A stretch of 64,000 nucleotides of DNA, from the NCBI GenBank assembly GCA_013396915.1, contig VWZL01001368.1, forward strand, positions 310,001 to 374,000, read 5' to 3'. Source of the stretch: Stercorarius parasiticus. Taxonomy: Eukaryota; Chordata; Aves; Charadriiformes; Stercorariidae. The position numbers were made by a program, and so were the translations under genes. Below the pieces are notes generated by a model, which saw only the letters and a program-made list of their open reading frames with translations, did not search any database and was not told the DNA's origin. Below are positions 1 to 13,940 of this stretch, one piece after another (position 1 is the stretch's first letter; every line of letters starts with the position of its first letter).

Positions 1-3000
1 TGCCAAAAGTTACATTGATTCACACAGACTTCATGAATTTCCTGACTTTTCTTAAAGCAAACAGAAAAAGGTCCTTTGTTCAATACAAGTAATAAAATAA
101 CAAGAATTACTGTTATGCAGAAAGGGTGGAATAGGACTCAAGATATGGCTCCAAAAATGAACGGAGTGTGTTGCCTCAGTTTTCAGCAAAGATGCAGCTG
201 TTGAGCATAAAGGGTAAGGTTATAGAGTGAATGTAATTAAGAATTTGTAATGGATGCATCCGAAGTAAAAACAAAACTGAAACAGCTAAGCATGCTCAAA
301 TCACAAGGTAACCACCACCCCAATTTTTTTTTCTTTTTTTTAAATTGGCCTGTTAAGCAGTAAGCCTGGTAACAATCTGTTACTAAATCTGTCAAGCTGT
401 GGGAGCACTGAATTACTGGCAAATTTTGAATGTGGCAGCCAGAGATAACAGAGGGAAGTGTGATCCAGGCAAAAAAGGGCATTTGACTGATCTCTCAGGA
501 GTATTTTAAAGAAAAGAATAATTGAGGGCATGCAGCTACATGCATCTGAGTATTAAACAAGTAAAAAGTGGACACGGTTTCATCAGAGGTACTTTGTGCC
601 AGAACATCCACAAATCTTTCTTTGATATTAACAGCAATTTCCTACAAATGCAAGACAGTTTGTATTTCAGTAAACCATATGATATGATGCTATACCAGAA
701 ATTACTAGGAACTTTATGAGGAATTGTGTTTTAAAGATCAGTGATGTCCCAGAACAGAGTATGGAGAACTTTTGATATTTCCAAATCTTCTTCTCCTTTA
801 GGGTGAGCAGAACTTCTTTCCCAATGATTTTCTCAGGAACAAAATCTGGAAAATAAGACATTTTAATTAAAGTCTTCAGGAACTCCAGGAGAATATGATG
901 CAATGATGGTTGAAAATGGGACCTATGAATAGTTAGGACTAACGAAGGACTACTAGGAAGAAACCTTTGAAAGGCATCTACAAAGGCCAGAGATGATGGT
1001 TACGATGATATTTATATTACTGGCAATTTGAGCTGTCATCAGAAGAGACTGTAAATCTTACATACTAAGAAGAAATATCCAAGAAGAAAGATGCCAGTCA
1101 GGAGTGATAGCCAGCTTGGCAAGCATTACAAATTCACTGGAGTTAGAGAATTCTGCCCTGAAAGAGATGGGTCGAAATGGTTAGTTTAGCAGGTGGAGTC
1201 ATCATCTATCTATTACACAGTACCAAACATGCCACATTTGATGGCACTGAGCACACAGACACTGAAATGGAAATACATGGGGTGTGACCACAGCTGGTGG
1301 ATCTCACAGACCCATGGTGACAGCCATGCTTAGCATCAATGCCTCTGATAAACTCAGAATTCCCTTGACCCTTTCTTGACTGGCATGAGGGATGGCGACC
1401 AACGTTTAGTCTTTCCAGCGGCCTGTGCATTTTCCTGCCTGAGGTGTCAGGAGTTGATCACACTGTGAGCTCTAAGAAGCATGATGTTCCTACTGTGCAA
1501 TCTCTGCTTTGTAGCACAAAAAGAGAGCCTAGTTTCAAGAAGAGCAGAAAGCTGTTTTCAAAGAAGAATCTCAGGAGAAGACACTCCAGAAGAACTACCC
1601 CCTCAAAAATAATCGTCATATAATAACGAAATAATGAATGTCACAGGCTGAAACTGAAAGAAGATGCAAAGCCCTTGACGCGGTGGCTTTCACAAGAAAA
1701 GTGACAAGAAAACACTTAGCAAGACACCATACAAACCGATGGCTGCTGTGCCAGCCTGGAGCACCTTCATGTGAAAAAAGGCAGTCTCAGTCATCTCTAA
1801 GTATATAAGATGACTACTTGAAATTAAGAAAGCAACAGTGGGCCTCATCTACTCGAATGCTACAATGCAGTGTTTCTTACTGCTCTGCCCTACTATTACA
1901 ACCATTAGGAAGATGCAGAGTGCTGTTTGGGCAGACTCACTAACCTTGCTGTTTGGTCTGAAGGAATGAGATACGGCATCTGTGGTGCACACATAAGCCA
2001 AAGAAACTGTGCTTAATAAGCATTAATTGACATGCAACCCCAAAAACCCACAGGACAATCCGTGTAGATGTACTTGAAAAGAAAACCTCATTTCTGTTAC
2101 TTCCTAACACTTGGCTAGTGAAGCACTTGGCTTCACACACACAAAAAATCATACTCACCTATTCTTGTCTATATATATGTATGCAGATGCAATCATATAT
2201 GAACATACAGAAACTCACATAATCAAGCAAATACTAGAGAAAATAAAATTTCTTACAACTTAAGTTATATAATGTTGCTTGTTGGTGCATTATATTTTGC
2301 AGCATGATGCTAATACGCATTCAAGTATATCATGTGAAAGAATGCAAATCCTGGAGTGAGGTCATACAGGGGCAAGTTATCAAATCTAGGCACATTGCAT
2401 TTTTTGAATAAGCATGTTAAGTGACTCCAACCAAATTCTAAGCTGGGCAATTCTGCCAACTTCTGATTGCCTATATTTTCCTTGAGATTTGAAATGGATA
2501 CAGAATTCTTTATTTCCTAGGCTAAACTTTTTTGGCTGTGAATTTAATGTTCGTGAAAGGTGCCACATTAATGGCCTAGAGACCAAAATCCCCTTTATGC
2601 ACAGAACAAAGTACATTACAGGCAGAAGCAGTGCAAGTTCCGTGCATTCCTCCAGTAACGTTGTCCAAACTTGAAATGGACAACTTCTTCTTAAAGGCTG
2701 TATCATATTTCAAGGCAGACTGGAGTAAAAAATTAGGCAAAATGGTATATATAACAAATAACATGATGTTAAATATGAACCAGACAGTCTTGAGTAGGAC
2801 TGACATTTAAACATTATGGCAACTTATGGCAAATCTAAGCAGACTGGAAGATTAAGCATGATCAGCTGACATAAGGTTAAGTGGTTCTTATCTATAGTAA
2901 TGTGTATTCCTATAAATCACCTTATTTTATAGGTGTTCTTTAGTGTTATGATTTTCTTTTTTTCCTAAAGCCCTTAGTACCTATTAAAACCATAGATTTT

Positions 3001-6000
3001 GCTGAAATATTGAACAGCATGCTATTTCAATGAATATAAATTGGACACAGAGAAATGCAAATAATTGGTAAGGGAAGCTAAAAGTATTAATGAAATTCCA
3101 TGATCAATAGGTGTTAATTGCAAAAATAAATACCTCTTGTCCCAGCTAGTTCATAAATCAAACAGAAAAGAAACACCAGCAATATATCAGTTCAAATTCT
3201 ATTTGGAATTTTTCTATCAGCAATAATGGCAGAAAGAGAGGAAACATGCATGATAAATATTTCTGTTCTGCATTTTTCTGTAAAAAAAGAAAATGGGAGA
3301 CTGCATGCATGTTTGATAATGGATTACTTTCTAGTTTAGCAATAAATACAGATGTTGTTCGCCATAATGTATTTATGTTAACCATTCCTAGGTCAAATGC
3401 GTTTTTCCAAGCAATTTTAAAGGAGTTGACTTTAGTGCCCTGTTATCACCTGAGTGTTGGTTTTTATTACTAGAAAAAAGACTTAGTCTCATTACATTAT
3501 CTGATTCTTAAAGATCCAGTTAAGTCAAACTACCTTTTCCTAAGTTTAAAACAGGTACAAACGATGAGAGTCATTATTGCATATTGGGCACTTTGACGCT
3601 GAACAGGGCAAAACAACTGATTCTGCATTCCTTCAGTAAAAAAATTAAAGAGTGAAAACATAAATAATACCAATCTGCATGGTTTCATAGTATACCAGTA
3701 AGTATCTGGAATGCAAAATCAATGTGGTAAAATCAACATAGTAGACATGAAGTGGGTGTCTAACTAACAGCTGGTTGGTAAACTTAACTATTCACGAGAA
3801 ACTGCATAGAATAGGGCACCTCCACCGAACCTTCCAGTGTCTCAGTAGTAGTTAGTATAGCAATTTGAATACATAACATGGAATATAATATTAAATCATT
3901 ACTGGTAATGGCTAAAGGTAATTAAAGTTTGGTGCCGCAGTAATAGTAATACTAGTAGATCACTTACGCGGAGTGCTCAGGTGACAGTGATCTATACAGG
4001 TGACCTGTCTTACATGCTGACCTAACTTCAGTTCTGCTCTAGTGCATTACAGGTGTCTTAGTACTGTGGAGAGCAATGCAATACATCTTTCAACAGAAAA
4101 TACGTGTCATACTCACGGGATGTGGCATTTTACCCCAGGGGAAAAAATTAAGAGGTCACAGTAAATAAATGAAATGAGCAAAGCTCTTTGTATTGTATTG
4201 CAAAGGAGTAAAGAAACTGGTGTTTCTTCAGTCTGCAAAACTACACTTTAAAAGAAAAAAATTTTTGTGCAGAAGCACAAAATCAGAAAGGTTTCAGGAA
4301 AAATACAAGAATGACTTAACCTGGGAAGACTATTAATCAATGATAAACTTATGAAGCTCAAACAATTAACCTTCCAAAGAAAATGTTAAGATAGGATTTT
4401 AATGATGGTTTCCAAACCCCTACAGTAAGGGAAAGTATCAGACAGTAAAAACATCTCTAACTAGCAGACAAACACATGAAAGCATAGAGTGATTGGAAGC
4501 TGATGTTAACTAAATGTAAACTGGAACTAAAGTTCACTTGCCTACTAATAATGGCAATTATTCACACAAGTAATTTATGAAGGTCTCTGTCTCATTAGCT
4601 ATTTTTTTAATTCATATTCAACAAATGATTCTGATACGAATTTAGGAACTTTTTATGCAGGTCCTTAGGATCTTTGTTATCAAGAGTGGCCATATTTGTG
4701 AAAATCAGCACTTGGTCACATTGGAGATATGGGAATGTAGGTATTAGTGAGTGAAATTCTACATCTTTTATCTTGTAGGAGGTGAGGTTGGATCATGCAG
4801 TGTTAAATCTATTATTCTGCAATTACATCATGTTGTGATGTTTTCTTGAGGAACTACCCAGCATACTTGGAAAGGGAGCGACCATCACAATTATTTCACA
4901 TAAGCTCAATCACCACAAAGTTGAAGAGTTGACCGTATGACCGTATGACAACAGACAGAATGACTGTTGACCGTAGCAAGCACAACCCAAGACTTGAGCT
5001 GAAGTCAGAGAATTTTGCTACTGATTGTAACAGAAATTAAATTAGACGTTTAGAGAAAAACGCAAATTTGCGACCAATCTCTCCAATAATCCATTCTGTC
5101 CAAAAGGAAATGTACCTATTTTAACAGACAATATGGAAAAAACCCAAAACCTATGGAAATATTCATCTCAGTTTGCCAGGTGTTTTGTCAAAATTCATCT
5201 ACCTCTATGTTTGACCTCTCTGCCTAGTCCTTCCCATTCATTCAGTCATGGCTACTTCGTTGCTCTTTTCCCTGACCCTTAACAGATGAAGGCTGTCTAA
5301 TCAAAGTCCTGCCTGTATTTCCTTCCTCCGTGTGAATGAATCACCTGCTCTAATGAATAACCCTCCCTTACTGTCTAAATTCCTCTTCTCAACTGCACTT
5401 CCCTTGAAGTAAGAGGTATCTTTTGGCCTCAAAATGACTGAACCGTGGAGTTAAAAGTGAAGGGTAGAATCTGTCTTTTCGTTGGCCTTAGGCAATGGGT
5501 CAGCAAGACTAGAAAGACATTGGCTTCTTAGCAGATAAGTAATTAAACATCCTTCAAAAAATCAACAACAAGAAAAATTGCCTTGAAATTTGGCTTATTT
5601 GCCTTTTTATCTAGATAGATGTGCAAGCAGACAAACATTTTATGTTATCCAAAACAAAAGCGGAGCAGAAAATACACAGCAGAATGTACCAATGCTGAAA
5701 TGACATTCAGAGTATGTTGATAGCCTGTATCTGAAGCACATTAACGTTATACTACGGAAGATGATGCTTTCGCTGTAATAAATACCGCTAATGTTTTATA
5801 TGGCAAGTGACTTCATCCTGTGAGGATCCCCTGGAATGTGCCAGCTTCCAGTTAAAGATACTCCCTTTCATCTCTAAATAGATTACACCTTCAGCAGGTG
5901 TTTGAAATAGGCAGAGGCCTGCAGCCTCATAAAGAGGAAAAAAGGGGATGATTGGTCAGACCTGGAAAGTGAGAGCTGGTAATTATTTTCATATGACACG

Positions 6001-8779
6001 CAAGAGATGTTATAGCAAAGCTGACTAAAGCGGAGCATGAGTTAGCCAGTCCTCTTCAACAATGATGTCACCCAGTTCTTGCTTTCTGCAAAGTTATGAT
6101 TAATAAAAGGGGAGGATTATTACAGTAACTTACTCTTAGTGGGCAAGGGGTGACATCAACAGCAGCTGAGAAAACTGACCAAACTTAGTTGTGTGTTGTT
6201 GAGGTTTTTTTTCTCTCGCAATGACTAACAAGGGGCTAACAGCATCTGACGGCACAAAGGGCCCTTGAAACTGGAAGGATCCTTCTGGTGGAACATTTGA
6301 ATGGGAGCCACCATTTTAACTCTTCTGCTTCATTTTACAGTTGCAAGATGTTTCAGCTGGCCTACAGCAAGCTCTTGCCTTTCTCTATTCATTAAACGCA
6401 CACACACAAACTCAAAACTGGTCAAAACCTACCCCGATGGCCTTTCCAACATAAAGCTGCATGATTCCCATTTGCTGCCTCATCTGCTGGTATTACAGTA
6501 ACTTTTTTCTTCATTGCTAATTCCAGAATATCCTTACAAAAGGAACTTATGTATCTTTGGACCATCGATTTTAACAGCAACAATACAAAAAAGTTAGACA
6601 TGGAATGTAGAATGCCAAGCCTCCGGTTAATCTCTGGAAGAATGCTGTGTTTAATTACATTTTCTTTTTTCAAATTGATAGAGACTTATTGCAATCCTCC
6701 CTGCTATTTAATCTTTGCAAATTTGCTCTCCCTCAGATTAGACTTGGCCACCTGGAAATATTTACCAACTGAACTGAAATGCTCTTGTGAAAGCACTGCC
6801 AGTGTAAATTGAATTCTTACCCCTGTAGAGTAACAGCATTTGCATCGTGCAGCCCTGTATATAACTATGAGGTACCCTGAGAGAAGGTCAGATACTTTGG
6901 ACTCTTTCTATCAAGTTACCTTTTTCATGTGAGGTGGACAGCATTTGCACTGATAATAAAAAGGGCACATGACACAACTTTCAACTTCTCTGTCCCACAA
7001 GCACTAAGAAAACTGTTTCAAATGGGAGCTGCAGAGGTTTGACATCACATTACTAAAAAGTTCTCTGAGCTGGGACAATTCAAATGCCCTTTTTGAACAT
7101 TAATTAAACAAAAGATAGAGTGTGCAAGCTAACCATTTACTTGTCCAAACACTAATAACATTGTGCTTCTCATTTTCACAAAGGCATCTTGTGAGGGAAA
7201 CAAAAAGAATTTTCTAAACTGAATCAGTGAATAATGGTCCCAATGGTAATATCTGGAAACTCAGCCAGAAGATGAGCTGAGGAGTACTACAGATACTGAA
7301 ATGGTCAACCACAGACCAGTTAACTGTATCCTAAACATTTTCTGTCGGAGGCTTTGTGCTGCCTGGAATGGTTTTACAGTTCATAAGTAGGTAGCAACAT
7401 ATTTTAGCAAGCAGGGAGAAAAGCTTGGGAACCATGGCAGGTTCCCATTTCCATCCTGAGCACAGATTGCTTTGGTAGCCCTGGACAGAGAATTAAGCAC
7501 TGTGAGCAAGCTCCCGCCTCGTATCTTCCAAGTTAAAAAAAGAAACATACTTATTTCAAAGGACACAGTGGTGATTAATCATTTGATTTCTGAAAAGATC
7601 TACATACTATCTGAATACCAAGTATTCATGCTATCAGTGATCAGTCATTATATCCCTTATACTTAACTTCACAATTAGAACACATTTAAAAGACAAGTTT
7701 AGATTCTGTGCAGTTCTTAGGGTATTTTAGCCTATTCTTGAATCTCAGAATATGCCTAGGAACATTTTTTTTTTTTTCTAGAGTGAGCAGATTTTCAGCA
7801 GATGCCTAAAAATGTCTCACAACACCTGTAACTCCAGTAATGTATGTCCAAAAATGTCTACATTTGCATGTATAAATAGCTCATTATATGTAGAGATCAG
7901 GTAATGAAATACAAAATTGTCATTTAAGCAGTTATTTCATTTCTGTGAGCTGGAGTGCTCAAAGGAAGCTACTGGGATAGTTTTACAGAAAAGAATCGCC
8001 TCCTGACTTTCACCCTTCTTTCTCAGTTAGATGTCATCCTGCAATTCCAGCCTCACAGTCTGCTTCCGTTTCCAGACGGTGACATGCAGCAGGCTTCCCA
8101 TAAATGTTAGGACATCCGGCCATACCTGGGCAATTCAGAACAGCTTTGCAGCTAGACAGCAGAGGCAGTCTTTCCCAGTGATTCAGCTTTGAGACTATGA
8201 GAAAGCAGTCTAACGTATACAAAAGATGTTTTCTTAACTTTTCATCTTAACCAAAGCTTGACGTACTGCTTCAACATCACTGGCTGAGGAAATGTTTCCA
8301 ATTGCTTGTGATCAAAGTTAACCAATAATCGTTATAATAATACTGAGCTCTGATACAGTGGTTTTGCTCTTAGAAACACTCACCAAAGTGACTGTGAGGG
8401 GTCTGTTCTTTGTATATGACACTTTTTTCAGCTCTAGATCTGCAGTTCAAACCCAACTTGTGTCAATTGTGACTAACATGGTTATTCACAAGAGTAACTT
8501 CTGTCTAGGGCAGATTTCCTTTCAAACTGATGGCGAGAGATAGGCTTTTCTGAGGGTGATTCAGGGCAGGAACAGTTAGGTCTTGCTCTGAATCACCTTC
8601 AGGAGCTTTCTTCTTTCCACAGCATGGAGACAGGAGCGCCTCACTACCACGTAAGGACATGAGAAACTCCCTGCAGGGTCCTGCTGGTGGTCCATCTAAC
8701 CCCCTTTTCTCATTCCAACAGTGGCAACAGTAGATGCTATTTGGAGAGAGAATGTGAGCCTGGCCGCTTTCCGCGAGCC
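1..8779. other. Intergenic 5' gene desert
   Basis: I find no gene here. Open frames are all under about 90 codons, have no recognisable domains and carry no splice logic linking them. The sequence is AT-rich with short T and A tracts (for example near 326-340 and 7768-7780) and a short TA/TG run near 2169-2183. A stretch at about 5790-6130 is less simple and carries AP-1/CRE-like words; it is a candidate regulatory element only. In mammals this side of INHBA is a desert running towards GLI3; that this holds here is inference. Confidence 0.7.
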
Positions 8780-9420
8780 TGTCCCTTCAAACTCCCCAGC
8801 ATCCGCAATTTTTGTATTAAGGATGTTAAAGGATATGTCCCTGCCTATTCCCTCTGGTCGTTTTTTATGGACCTTTTTGAGTTTTCTGATACTGTCTGCC
8901 TCCACAGCCTCCTGTGGCAACAAATCCCAGAAGCTCAGTCTCCATTGTGTAAGCACTGTATCTGTTTTAAATCTTTTCCTACTAGTTTCAACGAGTTCCC
9001 CCTAGTACTGCAGGATTTGGTGGATAACAGTTTGGCATTCGCCTTATCTGCCATCTTCATGATTTTCTTCTCTGAGCCTTCTCTTCTCCAAGCTGAAGAG
9101 TCTTTGTCTTTCAATTTCTTCCTATTAAGGAGCTGCTCCACCACTTTAATCCTTTCAGTGGCTCTTCTCTAACTCTACTATGTCCTTCTTGAGATGCAGA
9201 GACCAAAACTACACACAACACCCACCTTGTGGGTGAACCAGCGCTTTACGTAGTGGCAAAATGGTGCCCTCTGTCTTACTCTCAGCACTCTTCCCGATAA
9301 CATGCAACATTTTGTTGGCTTTTTGGACTGCAACTGCGCATCAAATTTATAAGTTTGGAGACCTCTAAACGATACCTCTGAGACCCTTCTCTCCCTTGGC
9401 TGCAGGTACCCTTTGGGAAC
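8780..9420 (-). mobile_element. Ancient CR1/L3-like LINE fragment, 3' part, minus strand
   Basis: Read on the + strand, this is the reverse complement of a CR1-superfamily 3' region. Diagnostic phrases appear in the expected order: a 'cctcctgtggcaacaaatccca' type block near 8908-8930, a block about the stretch being used instead of a named product near 8985-9020, 'ttctccaagctgaagagtc' near 9086-9104, 'cttctctaactc' near 9163, 'gtccttcttgagatgcagag' near 9182-9201 and 'caacattttgttggctttttggactgc' type sequence near 9306-9332. The copy is heavily diverged. Open frames on either strand here, including one of 161 codons on the + strand, are therefore chance frames inside a dead LINE. The outer ends are approximate because the element fades into unique sequence. 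Confidence 0.75.
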
Positions 9421-11225
9421 GCTGCCCTGAATGTAACTTCCAGATTGGCTATTTGCTGATTTGTATGAAAGGATTCACTTCTTTCAGTTCAGCTCCCACT
9501 CAAAGCAAGACACTACAGCAGGCAGCTCTGCTGAGCATCCCAAGAACTCGTTGGACTGAGGGCATGAGCTAGTCTCTGTGCACCCAAGAACGCGGGTGAG
9601 GGAGGCTGTCCTGTGGCTGTCCTTGCTGCACCTCTCCTGTGAGCAAGCAGATTACATTATTGTTGAAAGCTGTCAATTTGGCTCTGATCACAGGAGCTAA
9701 ATTCAGTTTAAGAGGGAAAAAAAAGAACCAGAACTAACCCCTCAAAAAGAATGTGCTTCATGAGAGACATCTGAACACTTCTTTGTTGGTTTTATACTTC
9801 CTAGATGCTTGGTTACTGTCCCTGAATGGGCAGCTTCAAAGGAGCAATTAAAAAATGTGTGCATGGACACACAGATGAGCCCTGTTTGAACACAAAAACT
9901 TTATTCTGAGCTACCTTATGTCACCCCTTTTAGCAGGAGTCATCACGAGGGCATGACACCAATAAGCAGACAATGAATAAAGAAAATAACTGTTCATAAG
10001 TTCATAGTTGGCATACAAAAGTTATTGAAGAGGAACTGATATTCTAGGCAACTGGCCATCACTGCTGCCTATCAACCCTCTGTTCCCCCAACTGTTGCGG
10101 GTGTTATAACGCTCATTTTAAAATCACTTCTGTGAGACCTCTGAGCTTGGCAGGTACAATTTTGTCCTTGCAGATAAACAGGCTTCAACCTTGTTGTTCA
10201 TGCACATTGTAGTCTGTAGGCAAAGACACCAGGCAAGTAGATATTTAACCGTCCATGTGTTACAACTCCCACCTGCACTGAACTACAAGTATAAAATTTC
10301 AACCATAAAATGTGAAGTCACATGAGAAAAATTAACGGAAGTGGATTAGTGAATTAAATCCAGATTTGAGGACCCCATATCCGTTCCAAAGGTTTAACCT
10401 CAGTGCTACCAAGTCAAATCTCAACTGTTATAACCCCAGATTTCAGGAAAACTCCAAGATAAATTCTCAAAACTTAGGCAGGTTCACATTTGATTCTGTA
10501 AACCCAGGGTCAACTCCAGTGCGTGTGTCTGCATAGGGAAGGAGGGCAGCTTCATCACATCAACAAATGATGACTGTTTGTTTTACTCTCCTCACCTCCC
10601 CATATGTGAAATGCTCTCAGTAATTTCCTATGTTTCCCTGAAAATAATCACTGAACCCCTACCTGTCCCCCAGAGGTAACCTGTGTCTATATTGGAGTCC
10701 AAACATTATTTTAAATAACCAACATGAAAACCAGTGCTAGCAGTAAGAATATAGCATGGCGTTGCTCACTGCACATTACATGCTTTAGCTGGACATCATG
10801 TCAAACCAAGGAGCTTCTGAATGGGGTGGTTAACGGCAAAAATGCCGGATTGAGATTTTCCGCAAAGACACATATACTTGTTCATGCTCGCTCCTGGGAG
10901 AGCCTCAGCATGTTCTCCTGTGTGATGCAGGGCTAGAAACTGCCCCTCCTAGAAGCTCACTGGTGCCTCAGAAGGCAGCACTGAAGTACAGCAAGGAAAG
11001 GTGGTGCCAAGATGATACCAAGGTGGTACCAAGGAAAGGCAGAACACACGGGGAGCACTGACAGTCCGCTCAATGTCAGACAAGCTCAGCTGGTGCCTGT
11101 GCCCTCCCCAGCACCCTGCCCCACCTTATGGCTTCTTTCGTTCAGATCCCAAAGGGTCACGAGAAACCAAACAACAGCAAGGACTTGTTTGTCATTTCTA
11201 ACCCACAGATCTCAGAACAGATCTT

Positions 11226-11335
11226 GATTCTTTCCATTTTACAGATGGGGAAATGAGGTACTAGCAGTCGCAAGCAGAGCCAGAGAATCCAGATTTCCTG
11301 AGTCGCCATCTAATACTCTGCTCAGTAAACAGTTG
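11226..11335 (+). mobile_element. MIR (CORE-SINE) remnant
   Basis: The string 'ccattttacagatggggaaa' followed by 'tgaggta' (about 11234-11260) is the hallmark 3' part of MIR-family SINEs. About 25 bases further on, sequence like 'gcagagccagagaatccag' and 'tttcctgagtc' matches the usual continuation in which MIR copies carry 'gcagagc..ggaattgaacccaggtctcctgac'. The copy is old and truncated at its 5' side. MIR elements occur in sauropsids as well as mammals. Ends are approximate. Confidence 0.7.
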
Positions 11336-11865
11336 AAAGCAGTCAGGCTTCCCCTTACCATTTTCACTGTAGGATGTATTTGCTTTTCCACAGTGACTTG
11401 CTCCACAGGGGATTCACAATGGACAAAGCAGCAATGATGCACAAGATCAACGTATCCTTTTTAAGCCACTTGTTAGTGTCCTCAATATTTCACATATGAC
11501 AATTCTCTGCTGGCCACTCTCATAGAGAGGGACTATCTGTCTATGTGTAACACTGCAGCTTTTCCCAATGGCCTGTGCCTGATGACTACCTTGGAAGATT
11601 TGCCAGCGTAACCTCTTGCTGACTTCTGCTCAATGTAAGTGGCAAGCTTATGAGCTTCATTCAATTCCCTCCCACACATCAGCAGATTTAGAAGTAATCA
11701 AAACATAATAGGCAAAATGTATCTCCATCATCAAGGGAGCTAAAACAAGATGAAATTGGACCTTTCTTACAAGATGAAAAATGGCATCTGTTTTTAAAAG
11801 GAAAAGCCAAAAACCAGACATTAATACACAGAAGTTAAATTAAAAAAAAAAAAAAGACTTTAGAT

Positions 11866-11940
11866 CAGATCTTCTACTGATGTAACCCAGCCTCTGAAGT
11901 CAGGAGAGCTACCCCAATTTACATTAACTAAGAATCCAAT
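11866..11940. repeat. Ancient palindromic interspersed repeat, copy 1
   Basis: The layout is 'gatgtaaccc', then 'ctctgaagtcagg', then 'agctaccccaatttaca', then 'aagaatcc'. It fits a diverged copy of a repeat common in bird and turtle DNA whose core reads like 'cattgacttcaatgg' flanked by 'ggtgtaaat' and 'atttacacc' arms. I recognise the pattern but cannot name the family with confidence. Confidence 0.45.
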
Positions 11941-12130
11941 CCTCCTCTTGCAAACAGAGCTGTAAATCTTTCTAAAATCCACAACCAATATTACTTTGGG
12001 AAGTAGAACAGTGAATAATCATTTGAACAGCTTTTATCTAAGACCCGATTTCTTGTTTCTCTCTCCATCCACCGATGGTTAATATTAACCTTCAGAATCA
12101 AAGCTTGATTCAACTGACTTCTGGTCCCAC

Positions 12131-12172
12131 AGTCAGCACTAACTTCAGTGGGATTGAGAATTGGCCCTAAAA
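12131..12172 (+). repeat. Ancient palindromic interspersed repeat, copy 2
   Basis: The words 'taacttcagtgggattgag' and 'aattggccct' match the end module of the same family, usually 'gacttcaatggg' followed by 'ggatcaggccct'. It lies about 200 bases from copy 1, so the two could be one fragmented insertion. Confidence 0.4.
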
Positions 12173-13899
12173 GCTAAAAGATAACAGGAGTCTGTACTTA
12201 CACCATTGCATGCGCTGTGATTTGACTAACTGTAGTAAAAGAAACACAGAACAGAGAATTCAGGGCTTGTCAGAGAAATAAAACCATTCCCTGTTATTTT
12301 GCAGCTGGCCCAAATATATCCTTCATAAAGCTCCACTGATCGAAGTACAATTACATAAGGAATGATTTTGATGTAACTTCTGTGCAACAGTCAAGGTTTT
12401 CAACAGTATGCAAATTAATTTAGCAGAATCTACCTTTCAATAATAGCTTTAATTCACCTATAAATGTTAAATGCTGCTCCAACTTTAGCCATACATTTTT
12501 CACCCTTCTTGGAACCAAATAGGATATGTCATGTGGGGCTCCCTCCCTGTTTGGTTTAAATCATTGACGTGACTCTAATCATAACCTCTGGAAATATCTG
12601 TGAAGAGAGCATCACTCAAGACATTTTATACATTACAGAGCTGTTTCTCAAGGGAAAAAAAAAAACCACTTTTCCAGTATGTACTGAAAAATCGCCTGTC
12701 AAATGAACAAGTTGTGTTAACAACTTTAGTTCTTTGGACTACCTTCAACAATTATAACTTAACCCCATACTTCCTATAAATTCAATAAAATTCTCTTTGT
12801 AAATAGGTTTTTCCCCCAAAATGCAGTTTTGAACAAGCTCTGACTACAGAACACAGTTGTGTCATATCATCTCACACTAATACCATCATCTGTGTCACCT
12901 GGCTTATGCATTCCTATCTCCTGGTTGTTTTTTTTAAGTATAAAATGGCAACACATATGCTAAAATGACACGGACATAAAAATATCCTTGTTAAAGAAAC
13001 AGCTCACTGTTCCATGAGTTGGCAAGAAAAAAGATCAATGAATGACATGGCAGAAGACATAGGTATAGTTTAGAAAGAAAATTAACATACTTGCTTCTGT
13101 TAGTCAGATTGACTTTATATAAGATTATCTTAAAACAGAACATCGATACTTATCCTGCCCCCCTGCAAAAAGTGTCATCCATTAATATTAAAACAACAAC
13201 AAAAAAAGGCGAGAACTTGAAAGCTATTCTTTACCCCACCCTCTAGACCGAGTTCTTATCCTCAGATGAACTTTATTTTTTGACCAGCTCACTAATTATG
13301 ATTGAAATCACTGGCCCCTCTAAACAGCACATAAGCACTAGAGCTAGCAGCAACAGTAAGACTGGCCTTAATTGGTTCACTTACATAAAAGCAGAAATAT
13401 AAAACTTCTAAATATAAGTTTCTGGCATATCTTTTCTTGCAATTACAGCAAAATAAGGTACAACAGAGTGAGATTCCAGCTGATTTGCACAGAAATCTGT
13501 GCCAATGTGTTTTCTAGTGACTGCTCTTCAAAGCAGGAATGGAGATGCACAAATACTGTTGTGTGCAATTCAGGATTCCAAAATAGCCATTAAATCACAC
13601 AATCTCCACTAGGTGAATAATGAAGTGGCATTGGGCCATTTTTTTATTAGTTTGTAAGATAAAAGCCACGATTAGGGAAAAAAGAGACAGGTTGCTGGAA
13701 TACTAACCTTCCTCTCTCGGTCCCATTCCTTTAATTATTTCTGATCCAGCAGGGACCTAAAATATGCCTGTAAGGTAGCAAGATAAGCTCGGCATCACTC
13801 CGATGTTTTATGTGGTCTCAATCAGTGGTATCAGAATTTAAGTTAGAAATCCCAACTTCACTAAATGAACAATGATTATCTGGATTATGAAGCTGCCAG

Positions 13900-13940
13900 A
13901 AAAAAGAAAGAAAGAAAGAAAAAAAAAAAAAAACAAAAAC
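13900..13940 (+). repeat. (GAAA)n/poly-A microsatellite
   Basis: Four GAAA units run into an A tract of about 15 bases and then 'caaaaacc'. It is a simple repeat with no sign of an attached SINE body. Confidence 0.85.

Noticed and set aside
8687..9172. 161-codon + strand open frame and its antisense partners
   Set aside because: It lies across a reverse-oriented CR1 fragment and has no protein-family resemblance; a chance frame in a dead LINE.
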